A stretch of 64,000 bases of DNA, taken from positions 26,071,718 to 26,135,717 of the forward strand of contig NW_026622974.1 of assembly GCF_023065955.2 (NCBI RefSeq). Direction: 5' to 3'. Source of the stretch: Ursus arctos. Its lineage: Eukaryota > Chordata > Mammalia > Carnivora > Ursidae. Shown here piece by piece: positions 49,211 to 60,397 of the stretch (its first letter is position 1; every line of letters starts with the position of its first letter). Under the pieces are notes generated by a model that did not search any database, was not told the origin of the DNA, and saw only the letters and a program-made list of their open reading frames with translations. The translations under genes and the position numbers were made by a program.

Positions 49211-49830
49211 AATGCCTCATTTGGCCAAGCTTCCACAGAGCAACTGCTGAGATCTAAAGAATCTATCATTGGCCTGTTAAACCGCTGGTCGCCATTCTGT
49301 TGGGATTCCTACCATCCAGGTCACTTCTTGAGGTCTTCCGTTTGCATAATTAAGGCACAATACAGGTGCTTGTTAAGCTATTAGCTAAATTAAGTTGCCT
49401 AATTTAATACTGCCCCCTTTCAGTTGATGCAGAATGTTACCCTAAGAGAAAGAAACATGGGAAGATGGAGTTTGATAAGTGGGATTGCTAATTGGACACA
49501 GTTTAGAGGCTTAATCATGTAGAGGGAGGCGTTGAGAAATTTAACAAGGAAATAAATACTAAATAAGTGATTAAATTTTCCAGATCTAGACTTGGGTCCC
49601 CATATTAAAGTAATGTAGTTGCAGGTTTTGTACCAAAAAGAAACCCACATTAAATTAGTTATGTTATTCTGATTTTTGCCTTCAGCCAGGGGAGGTATTA
49701 CTTATATTTTGCCTTGATAGGGCCCAGAAAAGTTAGCCATTTGCTTATAATTGTCCTGAAGGGAGGAGCATGCCTAGAGTAGAGACGTCTGAGTTCCAAA
49801 TGAAGTGCTTCTGCCAGTGCATCAGGTTCG
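49211..49830. other. Unassigned sequence
   Basis: Nothing recognised. Confidence 0.3.
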
Positions 49831-50555
49831 TTATAAGACATAATAAGCATAAATGCCCCCCCATCGCCAGGATGTCCATACCCTAATTCCTGTGACTATG
49901 TTACTTTACATGACAAAAGGATCTTTTTAGATGTGATTAAAGTTAAGGAACTTGAAATGGGCAGATTATTCTGGATTATCTGGCGGGCCCAAGTTAATCA
50001 CATGAATCTTTTTTTGTTTTTAAAGATTTATTTATTTACTTATTTATTTATTTAGAGAGAGAGAGAGCACGAGCAGGAGGGGCAGAGGGAGAGAGAGAAT
50101 CTTAAGCAGACTCCCTGGCGAGCGGGGAGCCTGATGCAGGGCTTGATCCCATGACCCCAAGATTACCACCTGAGCTGAAACCAAGAGTCAGAGGCTCACC
50201 AACTGCACCACCCAGGCGCCCCTCACATGAATCTCTAAAAGCAGAGAACCTTTCCCAGTTGCAGTCAGAGGAAGATGTGAAGAAGGGTGAGAGACAACAA
50301 TATTGCTGGCTTTAAAGATGGAGGGAGGGGGCAAGAGCCAAGGAATGCTTGGCAACCTCTAGAAGCTGAAAAAGGCAAGGGAACAGATCATCCCCTAGAG
50401 CCTCCAAAAAGAAATGCAGCCCTACAGACACCTTGATTTTAGCCCATGAGATCTATGGCAGACTTCAGGCCTGTAAGATAATAAATTTGTGTTTTTTTAA
50501 GCAAGTAAAAATATGATAATTTGTTAAGGCAGCAATAAAAAACTAATACCTAACA
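49831..50555 (+). mobile_element. MLT1-type solo LTR, split by a SINEC
   Basis: Sense MLT1: 'aggatgtccataccctaatt', 'ttagatgtgattaaagttaa', 'attattctggattatctggc'; after the SINEC 'aagagccaaggaatgcttgg', 'ttgattttagcccatgagat', 'gcctgtaagataataaattt'. Ends near 'gcagcaataaaaaactaata'. Same LTR type as 43338-43760 but opposite strand. Confidence 0.88.
50010..50222 (-). mobile_element. SINEC inside an MLT1 LTR
   Basis: Antisense: '(ttta)n' tail, 'gagagagagagcacgagcag', 'gagcctgatgcagggcttga', 'ctgcaccacccaggcgcccc'. A perfect 12-bp target-site duplication 'tcacatgaatct' flanks it (49998-50009 and 50223-50234). Confidence 0.96.
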
Positions 50556-51229
50556 AAATTAGCATTTTAAGCTGGTATTTGAATTTCACACGGAAGTCCT
50601 CAAAATAGTGCATATTTCAGTAACTCAGATTGAAAGGTTTCTCTACCTTAAGTATTCGCACATGAATAAAAGCATATTCATTCAGTGAATACTTGTTGGC
50701 TGTCTGCTGTTTCAAGGGACTAATTTATAATTTGGTTAAATAACATTAACACCTCTTTCACCAAAAGAACTTAAGATTTATTTTTCCCTCTGTCAGATGG
50801 TGATGAACAAAATTTCTTGAGAGAAATTATGGCTGTGATGCTAGTCAGCAGGTTTTGCTTATTGTCTCTTTTGTTTGTTCCTGATATGATTGGTTATGTC
50901 CTTATCAATAATCTGGGACAGTTAATGAAAATTTAGAATTCTTATATTATTAAAAGGTAAAACAAGAGTTTCAAATACACTGTTTGCTTTTAGTTAATTT
51001 TTTATTTATTTTTCAGACAACGTGGAGGTTATTGTTTTACCTCACTCATTATAGAAGTTACAGCCTTCTGCTTTATGATTCATCTTATTACCCTGCTTCC
51101 CCCAGAAGAAAAGAAAAGGCAGTTGTACTGGGAATTAGAACTGTTATCAGGCTCCAAACATTTAATTAAACAATACATTTGGTTACTTCTAATCATATTG
51201 AATTAATCTTCTTAATTTGCCCTTGTGTT
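50556..51229. other. Unassigned sequence
   Basis: Nothing confidently recognised. Confidence 0.3.
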
Positions 51230-51780
51230 AGTCAGGAAAGGCCAGGCTATGCTGTAGTAATAAATAAATTCTCAGAGGCTGAACACAACAAAAGTCCATT
51301 TCTCATTTGATGTCTGCAGCCTTCCTTAATCGGATTCCCATATGTACTAAGTCAAAAACGCGGATTTGTTTATTTGTTTATTTATTTACTTGAGAGAGAG
51401 AGAGCATGCATGCGAGCACAAGGCAGAGTGGCAGAGGCAGAAGGGGAGAAAGTCTTAAGCAGACTCCACGCTGAGCTTGGAACCTGATGCAGGCTGCACG
51501 CGGGCCTCCATCTCACAACCCTGAGATCACGACCCTGAGATCAGAACCTGAGCCAAAACCAAGAGTCAGGTGCTCAACCAACTGCACCACCCAGGTGCCC
51601 CGAGATATGCAGATTTGTTTTAAAGTGTGTCTTGATACGTCATTTTGAGACTTCCATGTGTGCCTAGGCAGAAGTGCTTATTCCAGCACACTGGCTTCTA
51701 GAATCCTTTGGTTTGAAAGTGGTACTCATCACATGGACCCCCTAACTTCATGGGAACTGGGAAACTAGGAGGATCACATG
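51230..51780. repeat. Possible ancient interspersed repeat split by a SINEC
   Basis: 'taggctatgctgtagtaata'-like text near 51245 and 'aacacaacaaaagtccattt' near 51282, with 'gcacactggcttctagaatc' beyond the SINEC, recall an old mammalian repeat whose name I cannot give. Weak call. Confidence 0.3.
51372..51606 (-). mobile_element. Older SINEC
   Basis: Antisense: 'ttatttatttacttgagaga', 'caaggcagagtggcagaggc', 'cctgagatcacgaccctgag', 'ctgcaccacccaggtgcccc'. Flanking 14-mers 'acgcggatttgttt' (51358-51371) and 'atgcagatttgttt' (51607-51620) differ at two positions. Contains a short internal duplication of 'ccctgagatca'. Confidence 0.93.
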
Positions 51781-52259
51781 GATAGTCAATAAAAAGCAAA
51801 TGTCTCTGCCACAGTTCCCCGGGTCCTAATATCCAATTTTACAAAAAACCTCAAATGACAGCAGATATTTCTACTGGTAGTTTAAGGACAACAAACACTG
51901 TAAGTTGTGCTTCTTTGTCATGTGGTACCAAATTGGTTTGCTTTATAAACAATTGGATATCAGTTATTTTTTAAAAAGCTCAGTCACAAGGAAATAAACC
52001 AAAAATACTAATAAATGACAAAGTAGATAGGCGTTCCCATTGGTAAACAGCAGAGCACACGCACTACAGGGAAAGGGTACCAGACGAGGAGTTGCTTTCT
52101 TTTCCTAGCTTTGCACATGGTGCTCCATAAATACTCAAATGAATGAACTCCCAGTGTCCTGATATTGAAGGAGACATCATTACTTAGACTTTTTCCATGT
52201 CTAAAATTTTATTAGTTGCAGAATTACAGCAATCTAAACTTGAAGTAAATATCAATGAT
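51781..52259. other. Unassigned sequence
   Basis: Nothing recognised. Confidence 0.3.
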
Positions 52260-52261
52260 TT

Positions 52262-52340
52262 ATTTAGAACAATCATTCTCAGAATGTAGCCTGGGGATCC
52301 CTTGGGCATCCGCGAGACCCTTTCAGGGTCTGTATAGTAT
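52262..52340 (+). repeat. hAT-type DNA transposon end fragment
   Basis: 'cattctcagaatgtagcctg', 'gggatcccttgggcatccgc', 'gagaccctttcagggtctgt' resembles the end of a mammalian hAT element. Only one end is seen; an L1 fragment follows directly. Confidence 0.45.
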
Positions 52341-52625
52341 TATAATGATAGATATTTGTCATCAGACATTTTTTCAAATCCATAGAATATGCAACACCTA
52401 GTGTGAACTCTAAGATAACTGTGTCCTTTGGGAGATTATGATGTGTCGGTTTAGATTCATCCTGGGTAAAAATACCATTCTGCTGAGTGATTTTGATAAT
52501 AGGAGAAGCTATGCATGTGTGGTGGGAGAGGGTATATGAGAAACCTCTGCATCTCTCTCTCAATTTTGTTGTAAACCTAAAACTTCTCTTACAAAGTAAA
52601 GTTTTCAATAAACAAGGCAAAACAA
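52341..52625 (+). mobile_element. Old L1 3' end
   Basis: 'tatttgtcatcagacatttt', 'gattatgatgtgtcggttta', 'gctatgcatgtgtggtggga', 'aacctctgcatctctctctc', ending 'acaaagtaaagttttcaata' then A-rich. Typical sense L1M 3' terminus. Confidence 0.75.
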
Positions 52626-52627
52626 AA

Positions 52628-52799
52628 ACCACTAGTCATATTGGATTAGAACCCAACCTAATGACTTCATTCTAACTTGTTCGTCTCTATAAAAACTCAA
52701 TTTCCAAATAAGGTCACATTCTGAGTTACTGGGTGTTTGGACTACAAGATAGTTTTTGGAACGGATAGTTTTGTGAGGGACACTATTTAAGTTATAACA
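52628..52799 (-). mobile_element. Partial MLT1 LTR
   Basis: Antisense: 'gtcatattggattagaaccc', 'caacctaatgacttcattct', 'aataaggtcacattctgagt', ending 'agttataaca'. The other part of the LTR is missing. Confidence 0.75.
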
Positions 52800-53029
52800 G
52801 CATCCAAAGTCACAGCTACCAGTTGGGAGGATTCTGTACTCCGATCTGTCAGTCTATTACATTTTCTGCTGAAGTGCTGCTTCTTAAAGTATGCATTACC
52901 TTTGTCAGAACCACTTGAGTGTGCATACGTATGTATGTGTTAAATGCAGATTCCTAGGCCCCACCTCAGACCTCCTGAGTCAGATACTTTGAGGATGAGG
53001 GCCTGGAATTTTATTTTTTAATATGCAGT

Positions 53030-53840
53030 AGCATTGATTTTTTTCTTTATTTTTTTTTTGGCTTATGGTTCTATGAATTTTTTTTAAAGATTTTATTTAT
53101 TTATTTGACAGAGAGAAAGACAGCCAGTGAAAGAGGGAGCACAAGCAGGGGGAGTGGGAGAGGAAGAAGCAGGCTCCCAGCAGAGGAGCCTGATGTGGGG
53201 CTCGATCCCGCAATGCCAGGATCACGCCCTGAGCCGAAGGCAGACGCCTAAAGACTGAGCCACCCAGGCACCCCTATGGTTCTATGAATTTTAACACATG
53301 TATAGATTCATGTAACCACAAATATAATCAGGCTACAGAACAGTTCCATAATCTTCAGAAATGTCCCTCAGGTCATCCTTTTGCAGTTACATCCCCACTG
53401 CTACCCCCCACAATCACTGGTTTGTTCTCCGTTACTATAGTTTTAGGGTTTTTTTATTCAAGATTATAAATAAATGGAAATATATGGTGTGCTACATTTT
53501 GAGACTGGCTCACTTATCTCATCATAATGCCTTTGAGATTCATATAAGTTGTTGCATGTATCCACAGTTCTTCCCTTTACTATTCCTGAGTAGTATTCCA
53601 CCAGGCAGATGTACCAGGGTTGGTTGATCTGTTCACCCATTATAGGACCTTTGGGTTGTTTTCAGATTTTGACAGTTATGAATGTATACATTTGTGTACA
53701 GTTTTTGTAAGAACATAAGTTTTCACTTCCACAGTGTAAATATCTAAGTGTGGGATGGTTGGATAATATGGAAATGTATGTCTAACTCTATAAGAAACTG
53801 ACAAATTGTTTTCCAGAGTGGCTGTATGATTTGGTCTTAA
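53030..53840 (-). mobile_element. Old L1 fragment inside a hAT relic
   Basis: Antisense L1 3' region: 'aacacatgtatagattcatg', 'ataatcaggctacagaacag', 'gtcatccttttgcagttaca', 'ttgagactggctcacttatc', 'ccattataggacctttgggt', 'attgttttccagagtggctg'. Interrupted by the SINEC at 53081-53274. Confidence 0.75.
53081..53274 (-). mobile_element. Young SINEC inside an L1
   Basis: Antisense: 'ttatttatttatttgacaga', 'cagaggagcctgatgtgggg', 'cacgccctgagccgaaggca', 'gagccacccaggcacccc'. A perfect 17-bp target-site duplication 'tatggttctatgaattt' flanks it (53064-53080 and 53275-53291). Confidence 0.97.
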
Positions 53841-53908
53841 ATCTGATGTTTTAACAAGTGTCCTAGGTGATTTTTAGGTACAGAATTGTTTGAAAACTCC
53901 TGCCTAAG

Positions 53909-54385
53909 GCCTCTAGTGGTTCATCCAGGGACCGAAACTATTAGCTAATAATTGTAAAATATATGGTGAGATGGGATTTTTTTTTCTTCTAAGGTAACAT
54001 TCCCTGTCTATATCAAGTCAGTTATAATCCATGTACAGAATTCTATTATCAGTACTTTCCTGTTATTTAAAGCATATTCCTCCAAAGACAGAAATACAAA
54101 TATTCACAGATAATATGCCTTCACATCTAATAATAACTTGTTCTATATTACCAAAATGCTTATTAGAGCAATTTTAAAATGTACTATCTTAAATAGATAC
54201 AGGGAGAGGAGATTATGTATAAATAGTTGTGTTGAATAATTAATCCAGATTTCTCTCTGGAAGTATATATTATTTATAAAAACTGTCTCAGGTATGTTTT
54301 TAATTTTGAGGATTTCCTTAAGCAAACAGAATAAAAACTGATATGAGACATACACCAATAGAAATGTAAACTCGTACTAATCCTT
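53909..54385. other. Unassigned AT-rich sequence
   Basis: Nothing confidently recognised. Confidence 0.3.
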
Positions 54386-54389
54386 GGTG

Positions 54390-54808
54390 TTCAAAATCTC
54401 TTATATATATAAGACTGAAATTTGTCTCTGTTCTGTGAGATGCTGTCAATCAATACTGCATACAATCGAGGACTGCTCAGAAAAAAGACCATAATGATGG
54501 GGATATATCAAAGGGACATAGGAACCATCTGAGGAACTCCCAAAAGCCGAAGTCAAAACAATTTGAGCAAAAAAATAGGAAAAGTAGTATTATATAGCCC
54601 AAAGGATAATGCAAAGATTCATGAGTCTGTACTATAAATGATTGACTAAGTAAATGGGAGAATAGACAAATCTCCCATATAGGAAAATTCCAAATAATTT
54701 ATGTAGATACTCCACCCTTAAGGGGATGGAACATCTCACTTCTTAAGTGTGGGTTGTGCATAGTGACTTCATTCTAAAAGGTACTGTGTGGAAAGGGGTA
54801 ATGTGTAT

Positions 54809-54872
<64 letters not shown>

Positions 54873-55445
54873 ATATTTTATTTATTTGTAGTGGAGAAAT
54901 TCTGATAAGTACTACCTCACCCAGGAGATCAACATCAACAACAGTGATGAGTCATGGTGATAGTTTGTACCTTTGATGTGATGTAATAAAAATGGCACTT
55001 TACTTCTGTGGCCTTCTTTCCTAAAACCCATTAACACTAGTCTAATCATGAAGAAAATATCATACAAATCTCAATAGAAGACATCATATAATAAACCTGA
55101 CCAGTACTCCTCAAAACTCTCAAGGTCATCAAAAACAAGGAAAGTCTGAGAAATTACCACAGTCAAGAGGAGGCCAAGGAGACATGATGACAGAATACAA
55201 TGTGGTATACTATTGGGATCCTGGAAAAGAAAAATGATATTAGGTAAAAAGGAAATTTGAATAAAGTATGAACTTTACATAATAACAATGGATCAACATA
55301 GGTTTATTAATTGTAACCAATGTCCCACACTAATGTAAGATGTTAATAATAGACAGTAGGGTGTGGGATCTGTGGGAACTCTCTGTACTATCTTTGTAAT
55401 TTTTCTGTAAATATAAAGCTGTTACAAAATTAAAAGTTTATTTTA
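54390..55445 (+). mobile_element. Old L1M 3' UTR, sense
   Basis: Long sense L1M 3' terminus: 'gtgacttcattctaaaaggt', 'cagtgatgagtcatggtgat', 'aacctgaccagtactcctca', 'gtcatcaaaaacaaggaaag', 'actaatgtaagatgttaata', 'ggaactctctgtactatctt', ending 'acaaaattaaaagtttattt'. Contains a (TA)n microsatellite. Complementary to parts of the antisense copies at 15331-16005 and 41525-43337. Confidence 0.88.
54806..54877. repeat. (TA)n microsatellite inside L1M
   Basis: About 72 bp of almost pure TA with two AAT/TTT interruptions. It is likely unstable and could extrude as a cruciform. Confidence 0.97.
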
Positions 55446-55644
55446 AAATGTGCAGTATAGAATCAACAAAATACAATGTATAAAGCATCAGTTGGGGCTA
55501 CCAAATACTGTCCTCCTATTTTCAATCAGAGGAAAAACTGTGGGAATGTGATATTGATTTGTATATTTGCACCTCACAGATCCTTAATGAATTTGCCAAG
55601 GATAATTAATGAATATGCTATTGCACGTTGTGAATCTAAGTGAA

Positions 55645-55788
55645 AGAGATAGTTTTTATATTTATTGAGCTACTTCATTTTTCAAAGCTTCATGCTAGGC
55701 ACTTAATTATTTAATGATTACATCAAACCCATGGGAATTTTGCCTTTTTTTTTAATGAAAAATGAGGATTTAAACTGTTAAGAAACAG
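55645..55788 (+). repeat. MIR
   Basis: 'tttttatatttattgagcta', 'agcttcatgctaggcactta', 'attatttaatgattacatca', 'gaaaaatgaggatttaaact' in MIR order, abutting the MLT1 LTR. Confidence 0.65.
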
Positions 55789-55791
55789 GTC

Positions 55792-56166
55792 TGTATTAGT
55801 TTGCTAGGTCTCGCATAACAAAGTACCATAGACTAGGTGGCTCAAATAACAGAACTTCATTTTCTCATAGCTCTGGAGGCTATGAGTCCGACATCAAGGT
55901 GTCAGCAGAATTGATTTCTTCTGAGGCTTGCAGATGGCTGTTTTTTCCCTATGTCTTCACATGGTCTTCCTTTTGTGTGTGTCTGTGTCCTAATTTCCAC
56001 TTTTTATAAGGACACCAGTCTTATTGGATTAGGGCCCCTGAATGACCTCATTTTAACCTGATTACCTCTTTAAAGATTTAACTCCAAATACAGTCACATT
56101 CTAAGGTACTAAAGGTTAGGACCCCAATATATGAACTTGGGAGGGGCACACAATTCATCCCATAAA
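55792..56166 (-). mobile_element. Full-length MLT1 solo LTR
   Basis: Antisense and nearly complete: 'tgtattagtttgctaggtct', 'aaagtaccatagactaggtg', 'catcaaggtgtcagcagaat', 'cttcacatggtcttcctttt', 'ttggattagggcccctgaat', 'gaggggcacacaattcatcc'. Flanking 5-mers 'aggtc' (55787-55791) and 'atgtc' (56167-56171) agree at 4 of 5. No internal retroviral sequence. Confidence 0.92.
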
Positions 56167-56409
56167 ATGTCTAAATTTGCCTGCCTGCCCCAGTGAAGTA
56201 AGTGTGGTTCTAATCAGTCTTTATTATTCCAAAGCCTTTGCTCATTTCTTTGTAGTAATTGGCATGGTCATTAGCCATAGTATATTTATGTCTTCCATGA
56301 TAGTTCAGCCATAGGAGAAGCTGAATTCATATAGCTTTAAATTTTTTTAACATATTAATGCATAGTGAACATTCCACTTGAAAGTGGGAGTTAGTGCTAT
56401 AGTGGTATA

Positions 56410-56545
56410 ATAAAGTCCAATCAGACAGACCTAGATTTAGATACTTGTTCTTTTACTATATAAGTGTGCTATCTTCCTCCCGAGATTGTTGGGAGCATTA
56501 AATGAGATTAGACCAATAAAAATTTAGCTTGGAACAAAATATTAT
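56410..56545 (-). repeat. MIR relic
   Basis: 'ctagatttagatacttgttc', 'gagattgttgggagcattaa', 'atgagattagaccaataaaa' resembles the antisense MIR centre. Confidence 0.5.
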
Positions 56546-57408
56546 CAGCATTGCCCTTAATCAGAGAGAATACTATTACAGCAATTCTATCTGTCTAGTA
56601 AGTTCAGTAAATATATGAAGGTACAGTGAGAAGTTCTTTAAGAATTTAGAAGCAAAAGAAATATGATTGCCTTTTGAGAGTTAAACTTCACAATCAGCAC
56701 ATAATGGATAAAAACAGTTTCTTCTTCTAGCAGCAGGAGTTGACGTAATATGACTGGAGCTATTAATACAGCTAACGGAAGGATGTGTCACTCTGAGGTA
56801 GGGGGTTAGACAACCCATGGGAGCTTAGAAAAGGAGCCACAGAGACAAATATCAGCAGAACCCATCTGGGCACTTTCAGCAAACGGAATTTAAGCTAGTA
56901 GAATTTTTAAAATACTAAGGTCCCACTGTCAAGCTCACAATTGGGGGATTAATCCTTCAGCCTATCTTAGTCTTAAAGCATAAAGCATTCATACTATTCC
57001 AGTAAGGATCTTGTGCCTGAAAACCAATTTTACCTGACCACGTGTGGTATCAATGTGCTTATAGAGATTATGTAGACTTATCATCTTAACTTGGGTGTCC
57101 AGTGACATGTTATTTGCTTTTTTACTGTAAGTAGACTTTTATGAACTTGGTTAATGTGGTTGAACTATGGATCCAGTATCTGTTTACCATAGAAAGTCTG
57201 GTGTCTGTCTCCAAAAGGCTGTGGACCCAATTCTACCATATTGTGAAATTAACATATAAGGTCCAATGTTAAAGTTATCAGATTTAGAAAATAAATATGT
57301 AAAAATCCAGTTAAATGTGAATTTCAGATAAACAACAATTTTTTATTAGTATTAGTATGTGTCATGCAATATTTAGGGTATTAGGATATATGTAATGAGT
57401 ATCCATTG
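56546..57408. other. Unassigned sequence
   Basis: Nothing recognised. Confidence 0.3.
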
Positions 57409-57428
57409 TTCATCAAAAATCCAAATTT

Positions 57429-57594
57429 TTTTAATAATTTTTATTTTGTTATATTAGTCACCATACAATGGAATATTACTCAGCTATCAGAAAGAACGAT
57501 TACACAATATTTGCAGCAACATGGACAGGACTGGAGGAGATTATGCTAAGTGAAATAAGTCAAGCAGGGAAAGACAATTATCATATGGTTTCAC
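57429..57594 (-). mobile_element. 166-bp L1 insertion with internal inversion
   Basis: 57429-57467 is the extreme 3' end of a young L1 in antisense ('attttgttatattagtcacc'). At the shared word 'ataca' (57463-57467) it switches to sense L1 ('atggaatattactcagctat' to 'catatggtttcactcat'). A perfect 19-bp target-site duplication 'tcatcaaaaatccaaattt' flanks the whole (57410-57428 and 57595-57613). This is a complete, very small twin-priming product. Confidence 0.96.
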
Positions 57595-57613
57595 TCATCA
57601 AAAATCCAAATTT

Positions 57614-58056
57614 AACTGGTCATTCTGTGTTTTAGCTGGCAATTCTGGAGAGAGCTCTTTCAACACAGCTTCTAGTTTTAATATACCTAAAACTCAACAC
57701 AGATTCTAGCACATAAACATTATAAATGGCACATTCTAGCTTTTTGTAAAAGAAGTTATATTAAGTGAAAAGTAATCACACTTGCTGATACCTGTTAGCT
57801 AAATAGAAAAACCATAAATGTTTGTCTCTTTACTCTTGAAAATGAAAACCTCAAAAGTCAGTTACTAATCCTTCTGGTCAATCAAGATCATATTGCTTTT
57901 ATTTTGTAAGAGAGGATATTTATGAAATGACTCAAAATGGTTTTTTGCCTTCTAAGCCTGGATCATTATGAAATAGTCTAAACTCTGTTTGAGATTCCTT
58001 CCCATTTACTGGGATGGACTTCTGGGGGACATTAACCCCAGAGTCCCAGTGTTTAA
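57614..58056. other. Unassigned sequence
   Basis: Nothing recognised. Confidence 0.3.
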
Positions 58057-58071
58057 CAAAGTGCTTCTTTT

Positions 58072-58282
58072 TTCTTTTTTTTTTAAAGATTTTATTTATT
58101 TACTTGAGAGAGAGAGAGAGCACACAAGGGGAGAGGCAGAGGGAGAGGGAGAAGCAGAGGGAGAGGGAAGAGCTGACTCCCCACTGAGCAGGGAACTGGA
58201 CCTGGGGCTCAATCCCAGGCCTCTGGAATCATGACCTGAGCCGAAGGCAGACACTTAACCGACTGAGCCACCCAGGCATCCC
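58072..58282 (-). mobile_element. SINEC with purine-rich centre
   Basis: Antisense: T tail, 'ttatttacttgagagagaga', repeated 'gagggagagggagaagcag' purine blocks, 'gaatcatgacctgagccgaa', 'gagccacccaggcatcccc'. A perfect 15-bp target-site duplication 'caaagtgcttctttt' flanks it (58057-58071 and 58283-58297). Confidence 0.96.
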
Positions 58283-58297
58283 CAAAGTGCTTCTTTT

Positions 58298-60195
58298 CAA
58301 TCCAGCTACAGGACATCTGGTCACTTTCTAGTAGCACAGTGGGAGCAATATGCAAGGGGCAATCAACAGGAACTGCACTAAAATTTTCTAGGCAAGAAGC
58401 AGTTGACATTCAGGGTGGCTGAATGTCAGAGAAATGAATCAAGGTTTAGCACAAGTCTGGGACTAGGGCATCTATAGTTTGGGCTATGCGAAGTGCTAAA
58501 AGACACTTCTAAAAGAAAAACAGAAAATCTTGACGGGTAATTCTTAAAGACCTTTTCTTACCACATTTGTCCGCAAGTCCAAAAATTTCCGTAAAATTAA
58601 AAGCTGTTAACTGCTGTTTTCAATTTCTTGGTGGATTATTATCCAGGCAGCAACTTTCTCCAGATAATTTATATCAAGTTAATCGATACAGTCTTCCTTT
58701 TCCTTGTCATTCCTTCAGTGTTCTTTATGGAGACCCCTAATGTCATGAAATATACCACCTGGTTCACTCTTCACTGAAGGAAGCCACTTAAAGCAGGCCA
58801 CATGGAAAAGCAATCTGGTATTTTAAAGAAATGCTGTGTGATTCCTGACTTGGACATATATGACTGCATAGAAGTGACCAGCGAAACTATGGTAAAGCCA
58901 GAGTTGGGAGGTGTTTTTTCCTTGAGTCTAGTTTTTGATATCTCTCTTTTTCCTATTATGAGAAGACGATGGAATCATTAAAAAGTAAATGAGCAAAACA
59001 CACTTAAAGAAGTATATTCTAACTATGCTCTCTATTATCATGCAGCATTCTATATTCATGTACATCTATTTTAATATGACAACAACATTCTGAAATGAAT
59101 ATAATTATAAAGCAAACTTTCCTTTGTGGAAATTATATGTAAAAGCTCTGGACTTTCTTTTCCAGCCTGTTTTAAAGAAGCAGTTAAAATAAGCTCTCCT
59201 CCTGTTACTTAATTTCAACAAATAAGATAAAATGGAGGTTTAAATTACGTGTCTTGTGGAGTGATTTGGTTGGCAAAGCCAAAGTGTGTGCATTCTTTAG
59301 GAAATAATTACCCTAACAACAACAAGCATTTACTTGGCTTCTTTTTCAAAGACTCAAAAGATGCCTTACAATTACAACACAGCAAGCCGACCTACTTTCT
59401 TAAGGGTGTTCAGGAATAGGAATGAACAGATATGTCTTTGGTTTTAAGTGTCCAGACAGAAGGGTACTATGAATAGAATCTGGAAAGAAATTCTGGGACT
59501 CCAAGAGCCTGCAGCTCATGAGTGGGATAAAGCAAACAGCCTGCTGACTCTGACCTTAATGATCGACTAGGGACATATGGTCATCACAAAAGATCTAACA
59601 AATTTCCTGGGCCTCAGCCATTAACCAACTCATCAGTGAGCGATACACCATTTAAGTTAGTATTGAGTTTTGTGGTGATTCAATTCTGGATTGTATAACC
59701 AGAGGGTTCAGCCACCTGAGCCCTGCAACCAACAGTACCAAGGGCTAACTTGTCTTGTGCTCCAGGTCCCCGTATCACTGGTGCTCAAGGCTAAGGCTGT
59801 ACTCTGAAGTAAGAGTTGGGAGGAGGAGATGTCTACAAGATCACAGCAGGAGAATGATGGAACAGTATTCTCCGAAGCTAGCAGTAGTAACATACAGAAG
59901 AAACTTGTAGCACCAGTTTCAAAGGCTTAATTTGACTCTCAAGCCAAGGCAGCGTTAGCCAAGTTGCTCAGCCATCTACTCTGGATTTCAAGAGGGGCAT
60001 TTATCATCTCTGGCTGGCCTTCCTTAGTGTTAGAGTCTTCCACCTGGGAGATGATCCGAAGAAAAAACCTGAACACTTCTCAGAAATTTGGGCGCACCCC
60101 TCTGGTGGCTTTCCCAGAGGCTGTAGTCATCTACATATATGTGCAAATGACCAGCTTATACTATTTCAGAATGGAAACTATCAAGTGTCCCATCT
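58298..60195. other. Long repeat-poor region
   Basis: Nearly 1.9 kb without a recognisable repeat, RNA gene or coding exon. A 91-codon frame at 59964-60239 runs into an L1 fragment and is not called. Confidence 0.35.
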
Positions 60196-60197
60196 AT

Positions 60198-60391
60198 TTA
60201 TGGAATGAGCAAGTGACAGGAATTAAAAGTACAACATAGGGAATGTAGTCAATGGTATTATTATAGAATTGTATGGTGACTGATGGTAGCTATACTTGTG
60301 GTGAGCATAGAATAATGTACAGAGTTATCGAATCACTATGTACACCTAAAACTAATGTAATATTCTCTGTCAACTCTACTTCAATAAAAAA
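60198..60391 (+). mobile_element. L1 3' end, first of two in tandem
   Basis: 'gaatgagcaagtgacaggaa', 'acaacatagggaatgtagtc', 'tgatggtagctatacttgtg', 'atcactatgtacacctaaaa', ending 'ctctacttcaataaaaaa'. Confidence 0.85.
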
Positions 60392-60397
60392 GTGTCA

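Larger units (their letters stand above)
52868..53908 (+). mobile_element. hAT-Charlie-like relic split by an L1
   Basis: Left part 52868-53029 has 'cttgagtgtgcatacgtatg', 'aaatgcagattcctaggccc', 'cacctcagacctcctgagtc'. Right part about 53846-53908 has 'tgttttaacaagtgtcctag', 'gtgatttttaggtacagaat', 'tgtttgaaaactcctg'. The order matches a MER5/MER20-type short hAT element interrupted in the middle. Family name from memory. Confidence 0.65.

Noticed and set aside
48974..49384. 136-codon plus-strand frame, proline/serine-rich
   Set aside because: Its first half is the antisense of a young L1 3' UTR ('cccccacccccctcccct' region), the rest flanking DNA.
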